NCBI RefSeq assembly: GCF_001542855.1
Contig: NZ_LNBY01000001.1
Span: 682,001 to 746,000, forward strand
Origin: Erythrobacter sp. AP23
GTDB taxonomy: Bacteria > Pseudomonadota > Alphaproteobacteria > Sphingomonadales > Sphingomonadaceae
DNA: 64,000 nt
Direction of reading: 5' to 3'
A program made the translations under genes and the position numbers. The notes beneath the pieces were generated by a model that did not search any database, had not been told where the DNA came from, and saw nothing but the letters and a program-made list of their open reading frames with translations. Every line of letters begins with the position of its first letter. The first letter of the stretch is position 1. Of the stretch, positions 34,067 to 42,919 are shown piece by piece.

Positions 34067-35416
34067 TCAGGTTGCCGAGACGTCGAGAAAGCCGGGGCGC
34101 GGGCCGTTCCATTCGCCCGGTGCGACAGGAGCCTCGTCCTCGTCCCGTTTTCGCCGCGGTGCGCGGTCGGCCTTTGCCTTGCGCGCGGGCTTTTCGCCCG
34201 CAGAATCGTCGCTGCGCTTCTTGCGGCTGCGCTTGGGCTTCTCGTTGGCTTTGTCTTCGGCTTCAGCTTCGGCAGCTTTCTCGACCAAATCGACCCGTAC
34301 GTCCTCCTTGCCGAAGACCTTGATCTCGGCGCCGGTAAGCTTCTCGACATTCCCGATTGCTTCGGCATCTTCATCGGCGACGAAGGTGAAGGCGCGACCC
34401 TTGGCCCCTGCCCTGCCCGTCCGGCCGATGCGGTGGACATAATCGTCCGGATGCCAAGGCGTGTCGAAATTGAAGACGTGGCTGACGCCCTTGATGTCGA
34501 GCCCGCGCGCCGCGACGTCGCTAGCTACGAGAATGTTGACCTCGCCCGCCTTGAAACGTTCGAGTTCCTTGATCCGGCTGGACTGGTCCATATCGCCATG
34601 GATCTCGCTGCTGCGAAAACCGTAGCTTTGCAGACTCTTATTGAGCTCGCGCACAGTCGTCTTGCGGTTGGCGAAGACGATCGCCGTTTCGATGTGATCG
34701 TTTTCCAGCAACCAGCGCAGCGTCTCGCGCTTCTGGCGGGCCTTTACCGGCACCTTGAAAGCCGTGATGTTTTCGTTCGTCGAAGCGCGGCGACTGACTT
34801 CGATCCGCTTGGGATTGTCGAGGAACTTCTTCGCCAGCTTCTCGATCGGCGGCGGCATCGTGGCCGAGAACAGCATGGTCTGGCGCGATTCGGGCAGTTT
34901 CGAGCAGATGAACTCGATGTCCGGAATAAAGCCCATATCGAGCATCCGGTCGGCCTCGTCGATGACGAGCAGCTCGCAGCCGTTGAGAAGGATCTTGCCG
35001 CGCTCGAACAGGTCCATCAGGCGACCCGGCGTCGCGATCAGGACATCGACCCCCTCATTCAGCGCCTTGACCTGGTCGCCCATCTGCACACCGCCGATGA
35101 GCAGCGCGAGCTTGAGATCGTGGTTCTTGCCGTATTTCTCGAAATTCTCGGCCACCTGCGCCGCCAGTTCCCGGGTCGGGGCGAGAATGAGCGAGCGGGG
35201 CATCAGCGCCCGGCGGCGTCCGCTGGCCATGATGTCGATCATCGGCAGGACGAAGCTCGCGGTCTTGCCGGTTCCCGTCTGCGCGATGCCGATGATGTCC
35301 TTCATCATGAGCACCGGCGGAATCGCTTCGCGCTGGATGTCGGTCGGCTCGGCATAGCCGGCTTCGCTTACTGCCTTGAGCAAGTCTTCGGAAAGGCCGA
35401 GATCGGCGAAAGTCAT
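34067..35416 (-). CDS. rhlE: DEAD-box RNA helicase, RhlE-like
   Basis: ATP-dependent RNA helicase. All core motifs are present: Q-motif in GYAEPTDIQREAIP, AQTGTGKT at residues 45-52, DEAD at 153-156, SAT at 184-186 and HRIGRTGRAG. The C-terminal 70 residues are Lys/Arg/Asp-rich (KRSRKKRSDD, ARKAKADRAPRRKRDEDE), as in many RhlE-type helicases, and probably bind RNA. The ATG at MTFADLGL is favoured over an upstream in-frame extension because RhlE-like proteins begin at this motif. Confidence 0.93.
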   Translation of the reverse strand: MTFADLGLSEDLLKAVSEAGYAEPTDIQREAIPPVLMMKDIIGIAQTGTGKTASFVLPMIDIMASGRRRALMPRSLILAPTRELAAQVAENFEKYGKNHDLKLALLIGGVQMGDQVKALNEGVDVLIATPGRLMDLFERGKILLNGCELLVIDEADRMLDMGFIPDIEFICSKLPESRQTMLFSATMPPPIEKLAKKFLDNPKRIEVSRRASTNENITAFKVPVKARQKRETLRWLLENDHIETAIVFANRKTTVRELNKSLQSYGFRSSEIHGDMDQSSRIKELERFKAGEVNILVASDVAARGLDIKGVSHVFNFDTPWHPDDYVHRIGRTGRAGAKGRAFTFVADEDAEAIGNVEKLTGAEIKVFGKEDVRVDLVEKAAEAEAEDKANEKPKRSRKKRSDDSAGEKPARKAKADRAPRRKRDEDEAPVAPGEWNGPRPGFLDVSAT

Positions 35417-35534
35417 GCGGTTCGAAACTGTCCCTGGAACGTTGGCCGACACAAATCTGCGTCTTCGCAGCATCGGCAGCGGCGCCCTTCGCCGGAAATA
35501 CCCCAAAAGTCAAGAAATCGGCGCGCGGGCCGCT

Positions 35535-36104
35535 TCAGCGCTCGTCACTCACTGCCACAAGCCGGCTGAGATTGGATATCCGGCACTTCGCCCCTGCTCG
35601 CGACAATAACCGGTCGCGATCGACACACAGCTTCCCGTCTTCATTGCGCTCGACATAAAAACCGAGATAGAAATCTCGCGGGCTGCAGGCCTTCTCGAGT
35701 TCGGCGGTAATCATCTGCTGGTTGCGCATATACATCACGAGCCTACTGCCGCGGTCGGACACGCCGACGATATCGCCAGCATCGACACATTTACCATGCG
35801 GGCGTTCGACGAATCGCGCCGGAACCCTTTGGCGTGGCAGGTCGGCAAGGAAACCGCGCCTGATATTGCTTGGCCGAGGGTTGATCCGCAAGATAACACG
35901 CCGTTCGATCCGGACCTGATTGGCCACCGGTACTCGGAAACTGTCGATGAATCCGGTCCAGGCTGACCCTCTTGCCGAAAGCGCCTCGGCATCGATCCGT
36001 CCGCTCTCGCTCGCCGCGCCCTGATGCACGACGGCATCCTCCACCGCGCCTTGCGGTGTGCCCAATGCAATCAGCATGGCAGCCAGGGGAGACAGAAGCG
36101 ACAT
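35535..36104 (-). CDS. Exported hypothetical protein
   Basis: A 189-residue protein with an N-terminal hydrophobic stretch (LLSPLAAMLIALGTPQGA) that looks like a weak signal peptide. The rest contains IERRVILRINPR, RFVERPHGKCVDAGDIVGV and several Cys residues (CVDAGD, ACSPRD, CVDRDR, KCRIS) that could form disulfides in the periplasm. I do not recognise a family. It lies between the DEAD-box gene and a divergent oxidase. Confidence 0.75.
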   Translation of the reverse strand: MSLLSPLAAMLIALGTPQGAVEDAVVHQGAASESGRIDAEALSARGSAWTGFIDSFRVPVANQVRIERRVILRINPRPSNIRRGFLADLPRQRVPARFVERPHGKCVDAGDIVGVSDRGSRLVMYMRNQQMITAELEKACSPRDFYLGFYVERNEDGKLCVDRDRLLSRAGAKCRISNLSRLVAVSDER

Positions 36105-36262
36105 GGATTAAATTCGAACGCTCCTCGACCGGGATCCGGTTTACGTGCGGGAAATCGCGGACTTGTCCGTTGCCCTCCCCCGCTTGAATACGGGCTTAAT
36201 TGTTCTGCCTCGATTGGCAAGCGGTGGCGTTGGCGCGGCAAGCTGTGGCAAGGGGACCACAC

Positions 36263-37711
36263 ATGACGAATAGCGACACCTTCAGCAGCGCTGCCACCAA
36301 ACTCCTGGGGCCGCGAGGATTCACCACCGACCCCGAGCTGGTCGATCCGTGGCTTACCGATTGGCGGGGACGCTACACCGGAAAGGCAATCGGCCTTGCG
36401 TCGCCCGCTTCGACCGAGGAGCTCGCCCGCTTCGTTCGCCTGTGCGGCGCCCACGGCGTGCCCATCGTTCCTCAGGGAGGCAACAGCGGGATGTCGGGCG
36501 GCGCCACCCCCGACGAGAGCGGAGACAGTGTGGTGGTGTCGCTGCGCCGGATGAATACCATTCGCGAGCTGGATGCCGATGCTATGCAGGTCACCTGCGA
36601 TGCCGGGGTCGTGCTCCAGTCGCTGCACGAGGCTGCAGAGGCCGAAGGAATGCGCTTCCCGCTCACCCTTGGCGGCAAGGGATCCGCAACCATCGGCGGG
36701 CTGATCTCGACCAATGCAGGAGGGACACAGGTCCTGCGCCACGGCACGATGCGCGCGCAGGTGCTCGGTATCGAAGCGGTGCTTGCCGATGGCGAGGTTT
36801 TCTCCGGCCTGGTACCGCTGAAGAAGGACAATCGCGGATTCGATCTCAAACAGTTGCTGATCGGGTCGGAAGGTACGCTGGGGATCGTCACGGCCGCCAC
36901 ACTGCGCCTGCTGCCGCAAATCGCTGAACGCCGGGTCGCCTGGGTCGGCGTGCAGAGCATTTCGACCGCCAGCGAACTTTTGCGACATTGCGAACAAATG
37001 GCCGGGCCGGCGCTCGAGGGGTTCGAGGTCTTGCCCGCGCATTGCCTCGAATCGGTCCTGGCGCACCTGCCCGATGCTCGTTCTCCGCTGACCGAAGACC
37101 ATGCCTGGCATGCGCTGGTCGAGCTGGTGACCGAAGATCGGAACTCGGACCATCTCGACCGTCTCGTGGAAGATATCTTCGAGAGCGCGATGGAACTTGG
37201 CCTGGTAGACGATGCCGTACTTGCCTCAAGCGAGACCCAAGCCGAGGACTTCTGGCAACTACGCGACAGCATTTCCCCTGCCGAGCGCGCGATCGGGCCG
37301 GCAATGCAGCATGATATCTCGGTACCGGTAGCGCGAATGGCCGAGTTCGTGGAAACCGCCTCGCCGCGCATCGAATACCGCTTTCCCGGCACATTGGCGG
37401 TCGGCTTCGGCCATCTGGGCGATGGCAACATTCATTATCACGTGCTCGCTCCCGCAGGCGCGGTACGCGGCGAGTGGGAAGAGAGCGACGGGAAAGTGAT
37501 CAGCGCCTATGTCCACGACCTCGTCACGGAATTCGGCGGTTCGATCAGCGCGGAACACGGGATCGGCCAGATGAAGCGGGACGAACTCGGGCGACTGGGC
37601 GATCCGGTTGCGCTGAACCTTATGCGCAACATCAAACAGGCCCTCGATCCGCAGGGGATACTCAATCCGGGCAAGCTCGTGCCGCTTGCGCCCGATGCTG
37701 CAACGCCGTAA
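36263..37711 (+). CDS. FAD-linked oxidase, D-2-hydroxyglutarate/D-lactate dehydrogenase type
   Basis: A 482-residue flavoprotein of the GlcD/D2HGDH family. The FAD-binding PCMH domain carries IVPQGGNSGMSGGATPDE and IGSEGTLGIVTAATLRLLP. The C-terminal domain has GHLGDGNIHYHV and EHGIGQMKRDEL, the substrate/metal residues of D-2-hydroxyacid dehydrogenases. The acceptor is probably the quinone pool or an electron-transfer flavoprotein. Which hydroxyacid is used cannot be told from sequence. Confidence 0.9.
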   Translation: MTNSDTFSSAATKLLGPRGFTTDPELVDPWLTDWRGRYTGKAIGLASPASTEELARFVRLCGAHGVPIVPQGGNSGMSGGATPDESGDSVVVSLRRMNTIRELDADAMQVTCDAGVVLQSLHEAAEAEGMRFPLTLGGKGSATIGGLISTNAGGTQVLRHGTMRAQVLGIEAVLADGEVFSGLVPLKKDNRGFDLKQLLIGSEGTLGIVTAATLRLLPQIAERRVAWVGVQSISTASELLRHCEQMAGPALEGFEVLPAHCLESVLAHLPDARSPLTEDHAWHALVELVTEDRNSDHLDRLVEDIFESAMELGLVDDAVLASSETQAEDFWQLRDSISPAERAIGPAMQHDISVPVARMAEFVETASPRIEYRFPGTLAVGFGHLGDGNIHYHVLAPAGAVRGEWEESDGKVISAYVHDLVTEFGGSISAEHGIGQMKRDELGRLGDPVALNLMRNIKQALDPQGILNPGKLVPLAPDAATP

Positions 37712-37777
37712 AGCGCGCCTACCGAGCGCTGGCCCATCGGGCTTGCCGCCCAATCCAATCGAATTTCGGAGAGATCC

Positions 37778-38566
37778 ATGGCCAGCGCGCCGCAGCCCAA
37801 CTTGCCCCTTTTCTTCAATGACCTGATGCCCCTCAACAGCAAGGACCATGCGAATTATCGCTCGCGTCCGATGGCCAAGGCGCCCTGGCTTGCCAAGCAG
37901 CATGCCGTGCCGCTGACGGTCGACGAATTCGTCCAGGCACAGCGCGATATGCCGATCGTCTTCTCGACCGGTCCGGATGCCGTTCCGCTGGCGCTGATGG
38001 GCCTCAACGACGGCGTCAACACCTTCGTCGACGAAGAAGGCACCGTAACCGAACAGATCTACATCCCGGCCTATGTCCGCCGCTATCCCTTCATGCTCGC
38101 CCGGCTCAAGCAGGACAGCCAGGACCTGTCGCTCTGCTTCGACCCGACTGCGGAAAACATTGGCGAATTCGACGATGGCCAGCCGCTGTTCGAGAATGGC
38201 GAACCCAGCGAAGGCACCAAGCAGATCCTCGAGTTCTGCGAGCAATTCGAACAGGCCGGTCAGCGGACCCAGGCTTTCATGAAGGAGCTCAAGGATCACG
38301 ACCTGCTGATGGAAGGCGAAATCGCCATCACCGAGCAGGGCAAGGACAAGCCATTCGTCTATCGCGGTTTCCAGATGATCAATCAGGAAAAGCTGCGCGA
38401 ACTGCGCGGCGACCAGCTGCGCAAGTGGACCGAGAACGGTCTGCTGCCGCTGATCTGGGCGCAGATCTTCTCGATGGACATGATGCGGACCATTTTCGGC
38501 CGCCAGCTCCAGCAGGGCAAGGTTCCCCAGCCCGATGCCGCGACTGCCGGTGTCCCGACCGCATAA
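37778..38566 (+). CDS. SapC family protein
   Basis: A 262-residue protein resembling the SapC family, first named beside an S-layer gene and common in Sphingomonadales and other alphaproteobacteria. Recognisable stretches are FFNDLMPLNSKDH, DEFVQAQRDMPIVFS and FVYRGFQMINQEKLREL. It has no signal peptide or membrane segment. Its molecular role is unsettled. It ends just before a strong hairpin, which lies inside the next coding sequence. Confidence 0.88.
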   Translation: MASAPQPNLPLFFNDLMPLNSKDHANYRSRPMAKAPWLAKQHAVPLTVDEFVQAQRDMPIVFSTGPDAVPLALMGLNDGVNTFVDEEGTVTEQIYIPAYVRRYPFMLARLKQDSQDLSLCFDPTAENIGEFDDGQPLFENGEPSEGTKQILEFCEQFEQAGQRTQAFMKELKDHDLLMEGEIAITEQGKDKPFVYRGFQMINQEKLRELRGDQLRKWTENGLLPLIWAQIFSMDMMRTIFGRQLQQGKVPQPDAATAGVPTA

Positions 38567-39611
38567 CCGAACTGGAATACGCGCCCGGCGATGGGATCGC
38601 CGGGCGTCCTTTCTCCGCGCGCTTTGCCTTGTGGCTGGCGGCGCAGCACTGGCTCACTCCATTCCGGCCAGGGCAGAAGATGGTAGCGAGGCGACAACCA
38701 AGCCTGTTCCGCTCGAGGTTTTCCAAAAAAGCGAGGACCGGCTTTTTCGCGTCGGGTATCGGCTGGCTACGGCCAATGCCCCATTCTGCGATCGGGCGAT
38801 CATGGTCTCGGGCCTGCTGCTGCACGACGCCGACAGCTATGGCGACCCTGCCGCGGTCCGGACACTGTTCGGCCTAACCGGCGACATCGCTGCCCAGGCT
38901 GTCGCCCCGGGATCGCCCGCCACCGCCATCGGCATCGTCCAGAACGACACGATCCTGGCGATCGAAGGCAAATCCGTTTCCGTTGCCTGGCCTAAATCCG
39001 AACCGCGCTGGGAGCGAGTTTCCGCACTACGCGATTCGATCGATGCAGCACTGTCCCGCGGCGGCGTCGACATATCCTGGCAATCCCCCGGAGGTGCTCT
39101 TGTAAGGACGGAACGCCTTGAGGGCGTCCCCGCCTGCCCGACGCGTTTCGAGCTTGTCGATTCGAAGAAAAGCGCCGCAGCGGACGGGAACCGGGTGCTC
39201 ATAGGTGAGAATTTCCCGGGCCTCGGATATGACGAGGCCGCCTTTGCCGCCGCTGTGGCCCACGAAATGGCGCACAACATCCTTCGCCACCCGCAGACCT
39301 TTCGCGAGATCGGCTGGAAGCGCAAACTGGTGCGCCTGTCCGAGCGTGACGCCGACCGGCTGATGCCCTGGCTTCTCCACAACGCCGGCTACGATCCGCG
39401 CGCCGCCATTCGCTTCATGCGCACCTGGGGGCCCAGGCACGGCGGCTGGATATTCCGCAAGCGCACGCATGACGGCTGGGACGAACGGGTCGAGTTCATC
39501 GAGGCGGAACTGGCGACGATCGAACGCGCCGCGCAGGACCGCGACGACGGCCTCGCCGACTGGTCGCGGTATTTCTCTCCCGAGTTCGATACCGCAGCCG
39601 CCGACCGCTAA
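38535..39611 (+). CDS. Exported M48-like metallopeptidase with PDZ-like region
   Basis: A 358-residue exported protein. A basic head (IRARRWDRRASF) and a hydrophobic core (LCLVAGGAALAHSIPARA) form a signal peptide. Residues about 115-150 (AVAPGSPATAIGIVQNDTILAIEGKSV) resemble a PDZ domain. The zinc motif HEMAH lies at 243-247 and a third ligand is probable in the helix with SERDADRL (about 269-276). It resembles small M48-like peptidases, but the assignment is from motifs. The start is either ATG 38535 or GTG 38550, both inside sapC, because no good start exists after the sapC stop. Confidence 0.8.
   Translation: MPRLPVSRPHNRTGIRARRWDRRASFLRALCLVAGGAALAHSIPARAEDGSEATTKPVPLEVFQKSEDRLFRVGYRLATANAPFCDRAIMVSGLLLHDADSYGDPAAVRTLFGLTGDIAAQAVAPGSPATAIGIVQNDTILAIEGKSVSVAWPKSEPRWERVSALRDSIDAALSRGGVDISWQSPGGALVRTERLEGVPACPTRFELVDSKKSAAADGNRVLIGENFPGLGYDEAAFAAAVAHEMAHNILRHPQTFREIGWKRKLVRLSERDADRLMPWLLHNAGYDPRAAIRFMRTWGPRHGGWIFRKRTHDGWDERVEFIEAELATIERAAQDRDDGLADWSRYFSPEFDTAAADR
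38582..38614 (+). terminator. Terminator-like hairpin after sapC
   Basis: A perfect 11-bp stem (CGCCCGGCGAT with ATCGCCGGGCG) and GGG loop followed by TCCTTTCT. It lies 16 bases after the sapC stop and overlaps the coding sequence of the next gene, in the part encoding its basic signal-peptide head. Confidence 0.65.
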
Positions 39612-39710
39612 CACCATTCGCTAGCACCTCGACATCGAACATTTGCGAGCTACGGTCGGGGCGCGATATCCGAGCGGGACGATCGGTCCGGGATTTTTTG
39701 GGGAAAAGCG

Positions 39711-40748
39711 TTGTCGAAGATCGTACCGGTGGTTCTGTGTGGCGGGAATGGAACCCGGCTGTGGCCGCGAAGTCGTGCTACGATGCCGAAGCCGTTTATT
39801 CCGCTTCTGGGCGAACAGACACTTTTTCAGGCTACGCTGGAGCGGTGCGCGGACCGCGAGATCTTCGCGCGTCCCGTGGTTGTTATCGGGGAGCGGCACC
39901 TTCGATTTGCCGAGAAGCAGGTCGAAGCCAATGCTCCCGATGCCCTTTTCGTAGTCGAGCCATTCGGCCGGAACACCGCGCCTGCCATCGCTCTGGCGGC
40001 CCTGGCCCTCGACCCCGACGAAATCATGCTTGTTTGCCCGAGCGACCACCACATAACCGATCCGGAAGCGTTCAGAAATGCTGCGCGGATCGCAGCGCAG
40101 ATGGCAACCGAGGATTGGCTGGTCGCATTCGGTATCGCCGCAACGGCTCCCGAAACAGGCTATGGATACATCCGTCGCGGGGAGGCGCTGGATGGTGGCT
40201 ATCGGGTCCAACGGTTCGTCGAGAAACCCGATCTGGACACGGCGCTCGGATTTCTTGCGGATGGCGGATACGCCTGGAACGGAGGTATCTTCGCCTTCCG
40301 GGCCGGCAAGTTCCTGGCCGAGTTGTCGCGCCATCGACCGAATCTTTTCGCGACAACCAAGTGCGCTTTCGAGCGAGGAGACAATGCAGGGGCCACAATC
40401 CACCCGGATCAAGAAAGCTTCGCGGAGATCCGTGGAGAATCAGTCGATTACGCCGTGATGGAGAACACGGATCACGCCGCGATGGTCGATGTCTCCATGG
40501 GATGGTCCGACATCGGCAATTGGGATGCGCTGTTCCGCGAGCGCCAGCTTCCCTCTGACGACAATGTGATTGTGGGTCCGGGCGAAGTTATCGGTGCCAC
40601 AGGCGTCATGATCGATAGCGACGGACCACATGTCACTCTGATCGGTGCTAACGATCTGGTCGTGGTGGTCGATGGAGAGGATATCCTCGTGACCGCCCGC
40701 GGTGCCGTGCAACGTGTCCGTGAGGCAAGCCGATGCAAGGACCAATGA
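39711..40748 (+). CDS. manC: Mannose-1-phosphate guanylyltransferase
   Basis: Makes GDP-mannose from mannose-1-phosphate and GTP. The nucleotidyltransferase signature GGNGTRLWPRSR is at residues 11-22, with PFGRNTAPAIALAAL and FVEKPD (about 169-174) for metal and sugar binding. It has no fused isomerase domain; the isomerase is the next gene. The 345 residues match the short type. The start is TTG. The last codons overlap the isomerase start. Confidence 0.93.
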   Translation: MSKIVPVVLCGGNGTRLWPRSRATMPKPFIPLLGEQTLFQATLERCADREIFARPVVVIGERHLRFAEKQVEANAPDALFVVEPFGRNTAPAIALAALALDPDEIMLVCPSDHHITDPEAFRNAARIAAQMATEDWLVAFGIAATAPETGYGYIRRGEALDGGYRVQRFVEKPDLDTALGFLADGGYAWNGGIFAFRAGKFLAELSRHRPNLFATTKCAFERGDNAGATIHPDQESFAEIRGESVDYAVMENTDHAAMVDVSMGWSDIGNWDALFRERQLPSDDNVIVGPGEVIGATGVMIDSDGPHVTLIGANDLVVVVDGEDILVTARGAVQRVREASRCKDQ

Positions 40749-41557
40749 TCCGCAAGCTGAGCAGCACCTTCGTCGAGAAGGTCTGGGGTGTCGAAAAGCT
40801 GCCTGCGCCCTTCTCCCATCCATCGAAGAAGCGCATCGGCGAGGTCTGGTTCGAACCTCCCCCGGAGCTCCAACAACTGCTGGTGAAATACATATTTGCC
40901 AGCGAGCGCTTATCGGTACAGGCCCATCCGAGCGATGCCCAGGCGCGGTCTATGAACCTTGGACGTAGCGGCAAGAGCGAGTGCTGGGTCATTCTGGACG
41001 CGGCGCCAGACGCGACCATCGCGGCCGGATTTCATGAGGAGATCACTCCGAATGCCATGACGCAGGCTGCGATCGACGGCAGCATTGTCGACATGCTTGT
41101 GTGGCACGAAGTCCGACCCCGAGACACTTTCTACATCCCCGCGGGCACCGTCCACGCGATCGGAGGCGGGGTCAGCCTGATCGAGGTCCAGCAAAACAAC
41201 GATATCACCTTTCGGCTGTTCGACTACGGCCGCCCACGAGAATTGCATCTAGATCAGGCAATGAAGATTGCCAAAACTGGCCCTTACCAGTCTGAGTATC
41301 GCAGCAGGCTCGACACCGATGCCGGCGTGCTGCTCGATGGTCCTCACTTCAGCCTGAGTTTCTGGCAATGTGGCAGCTCCAGTCCCGCCCCGCCCCTGGA
41401 GGATAGACCCACACTCCTAATTCCGCTTTCAGGCGAGGCTTCGATTGGTAACGACCAGCTTGTCACAGGGGAATGCGCTCTCGCATTGGACTTCGATCCG
41501 CAGTCAATTTCCGGTGATTGCCTTTTGCTGTTGGCTCAGCCCAATTCGACCTGCTGA
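40733..41557 (+). CDS. manA: Mannose-6-phosphate isomerase, class I short form
   Basis: Interconverts fructose-6-phosphate and mannose-6-phosphate, supplying the pathway that ends at ManC. Zinc ligands are seen in SVQAHPSD, and the catalytic loop is FYIPAGTVHAIGGGVSLIEVQ. The 274 residues are short for a class I enzyme, as common in alphaproteobacteria. The gene overlaps manC by 16 bases, so the two should be co-translated. No phosphomannomutase gene is present in this window. Confidence 0.92.
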   Translation: MQGPMIRKLSSTFVEKVWGVEKLPAPFSHPSKKRIGEVWFEPPPELQQLLVKYIFASERLSVQAHPSDAQARSMNLGRSGKSECWVILDAAPDATIAAGFHEEITPNAMTQAAIDGSIVDMLVWHEVRPRDTFYIPAGTVHAIGGGVSLIEVQQNNDITFRLFDYGRPRELHLDQAMKIAKTGPYQSEYRSRLDTDAGVLLDGPHFSLSFWQCGSSSPAPPLEDRPTLLIPLSGEASIGNDQLVTGECALALDFDPQSISGDCLLLLAQPNSTC

Positions 41558-41726
41558 AGTCGCTCTGACAGGCCGCACCATATCTGCGCCGAACCGTGCT
41601 GCAGCCGCGGTCGCCGCGGGCTTGAAACCGATGCGTCGCACCACCATTTCGTAATCGCCGGGCGGCGCTTCCCCTCATGGCCCTCCCGGTAGATGCACGC
41701 GAGTGCATTTCCTCCCTGAACCTTGG
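41558..41726 (+). other. Untranslated region after manA with an RNA-like hairpin
   Basis: A 169-base stretch before a strong terminator. It contains a 6-bp hairpin closed by a GCGA tetraloop (ATGCAC-GCGA-GTGCAT), the GNRA type common in structured RNAs. Open frames here are short and unrecognised; one on the minus strand starting MVVRRIGFKPAATAAAARFG has good codon bias but no support. It may be a 3' UTR or a small RNA. Confidence 0.3.
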
Positions 41727-41759
41727 CCACCCCGTGCGCATAGCGCGGGGTGGTTTTTT
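41727..41759 (+). terminator. Strong Rho-independent terminator after manA
   Basis: A perfect 8-bp stem (CCACCCCG with CGGGGTGG) and an 11-base loop followed by TTTTTT. It would end plus-strand transcription from manC-manA just before the convergent N-formylglutamate amidohydrolase-like gene. Confidence 0.85.
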
Positions 41760-41770
41760 GTTGCGGATCA

Positions 41771-42721
41771 CTACTCCGCAGCCTGGGCTATCTGCCCCCG
41801 CCGCCCCATGGTCCTGGTTTCCGCACCGAGCATTCGCACGAGCCCGGCGAGGAGCTTTGCTATCGCCGCCACGCGCGCACTGGGCAGGTCGAGCCGCGTA
41901 TCGAGATAGGCGGTGCGGCAGACCTCGATTTGAATGGCGTGGATGCCACGCGCAGTTTGCCCATACCGATCAAGCACGTATCCACCCGAATAGGGCCGAT
42001 TATGCGCCACTCGCCGACCGTGGTTGCCGAGATAGCGGATGGCAAGGTCGACAAGCCCCGGATCGCAGGACGCGCCGAACCGGTCGCCGATGACGAATTC
42101 GGCCGGCCGGTCCTGCAGATGGGATTTCTTCAATGGCGGCATGGAGTGCAGATCCACCAACAGCGCCACACCCCATCGATCGCGCAGGCGCTCGAGTTCG
42201 GCACCCAGGGCAGCGTGATACGGCCGGTAGATCGATTCGATCCACTCATCGAGTTCCGGCATGGTCAATGGTCGGCGCCAGAGTTCGCCCATGCCGGGGA
42301 TACGCCGAGGCACGAGACCCAATCCGTTCCGCGAGCGGCGGTTTGCCAGCGAATGGCGTCGCGGCCCGGGTCTGGCGCCGCGGACCATGCCCCAGTCAAC
42401 ATCTTCGACCGATCGATTGAGGTCGATCATCGCTCTGGGCGCCTCGGCAAGCAGAAGGCTGCTGCCCGAGGCGGCGGCAACCGGGTGCGCCACCGCATCG
42501 ATATGGCGATCTTCCAGTCGCAACCGCGCTTGGTCGGGATCGCGCAAGGCGGCAAGAACATCGTCGGAATAGCACCGGCCGCAATGCGGCGACGCGATGA
42601 GCACGGGTACGTCGGCCTTCGACCGCCGCCACAGTCTGTAGGATGGCCCCGGCTGTCCGGGAATCGCGCCCCCGGTCAATTGCTCGGCATCGCCGGACAG
42701 TGTCGCCTTGCCGTGGTTCAT
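41771..42721 (-). CDS. N-formylglutamate amidohydrolase family protein
   Basis: A 316-residue protein of the N-formylglutamate amidohydrolase (HutG/FGase) fold. The conserved strings are LIASPHCGRCY, DRHIDAVAHP, DLNRSVEDVDW, LLVDLHSMPP, and GGYVLDRYGQ followed by IQIEVCRTAYL. The family hydrolyses N-formyl-L-glutamate in histidine breakdown, but no other hut gene is nearby, so the substrate may differ. Confidence 0.88.
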   Translation of the reverse strand: MNHGKATLSGDAEQLTGGAIPGQPGPSYRLWRRSKADVPVLIASPHCGRCYSDDVLAALRDPDQARLRLEDRHIDAVAHPVAAASGSSLLLAEAPRAMIDLNRSVEDVDWGMVRGARPGPRRHSLANRRSRNGLGLVPRRIPGMGELWRRPLTMPELDEWIESIYRPYHAALGAELERLRDRWGVALLVDLHSMPPLKKSHLQDRPAEFVIGDRFGASCDPGLVDLAIRYLGNHGRRVAHNRPYSGGYVLDRYGQTARGIHAIQIEVCRTAYLDTRLDLPSARVAAIAKLLAGLVRMLGAETRTMGRRGQIAQAAE

Positions 42722-42919
42722 GATTTCATCGTCGGTCTCGCAGCCCCATTAATCAAGCTCGGATTTGTTCATCGGGCGCGAGATTTACCCGCGTGCCGGC
42801 AGGCTGCGCAGGAATCGGAAACGCCAATGGTCGTGCCAGCCGCCGCGCGCCTCCCGCCCCATTAACGATCCCTGTTTTGCATACATGCTTTTTTAAAGCG
42901 CGCGGAGTACATAGACCGT

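Noticed and set aside
42853-42919. CtrA-binding box upstream of cpdR
   Set aside because: Only one TTAA half-site with TTAACG is present; the second half at the proper spacing is missing.
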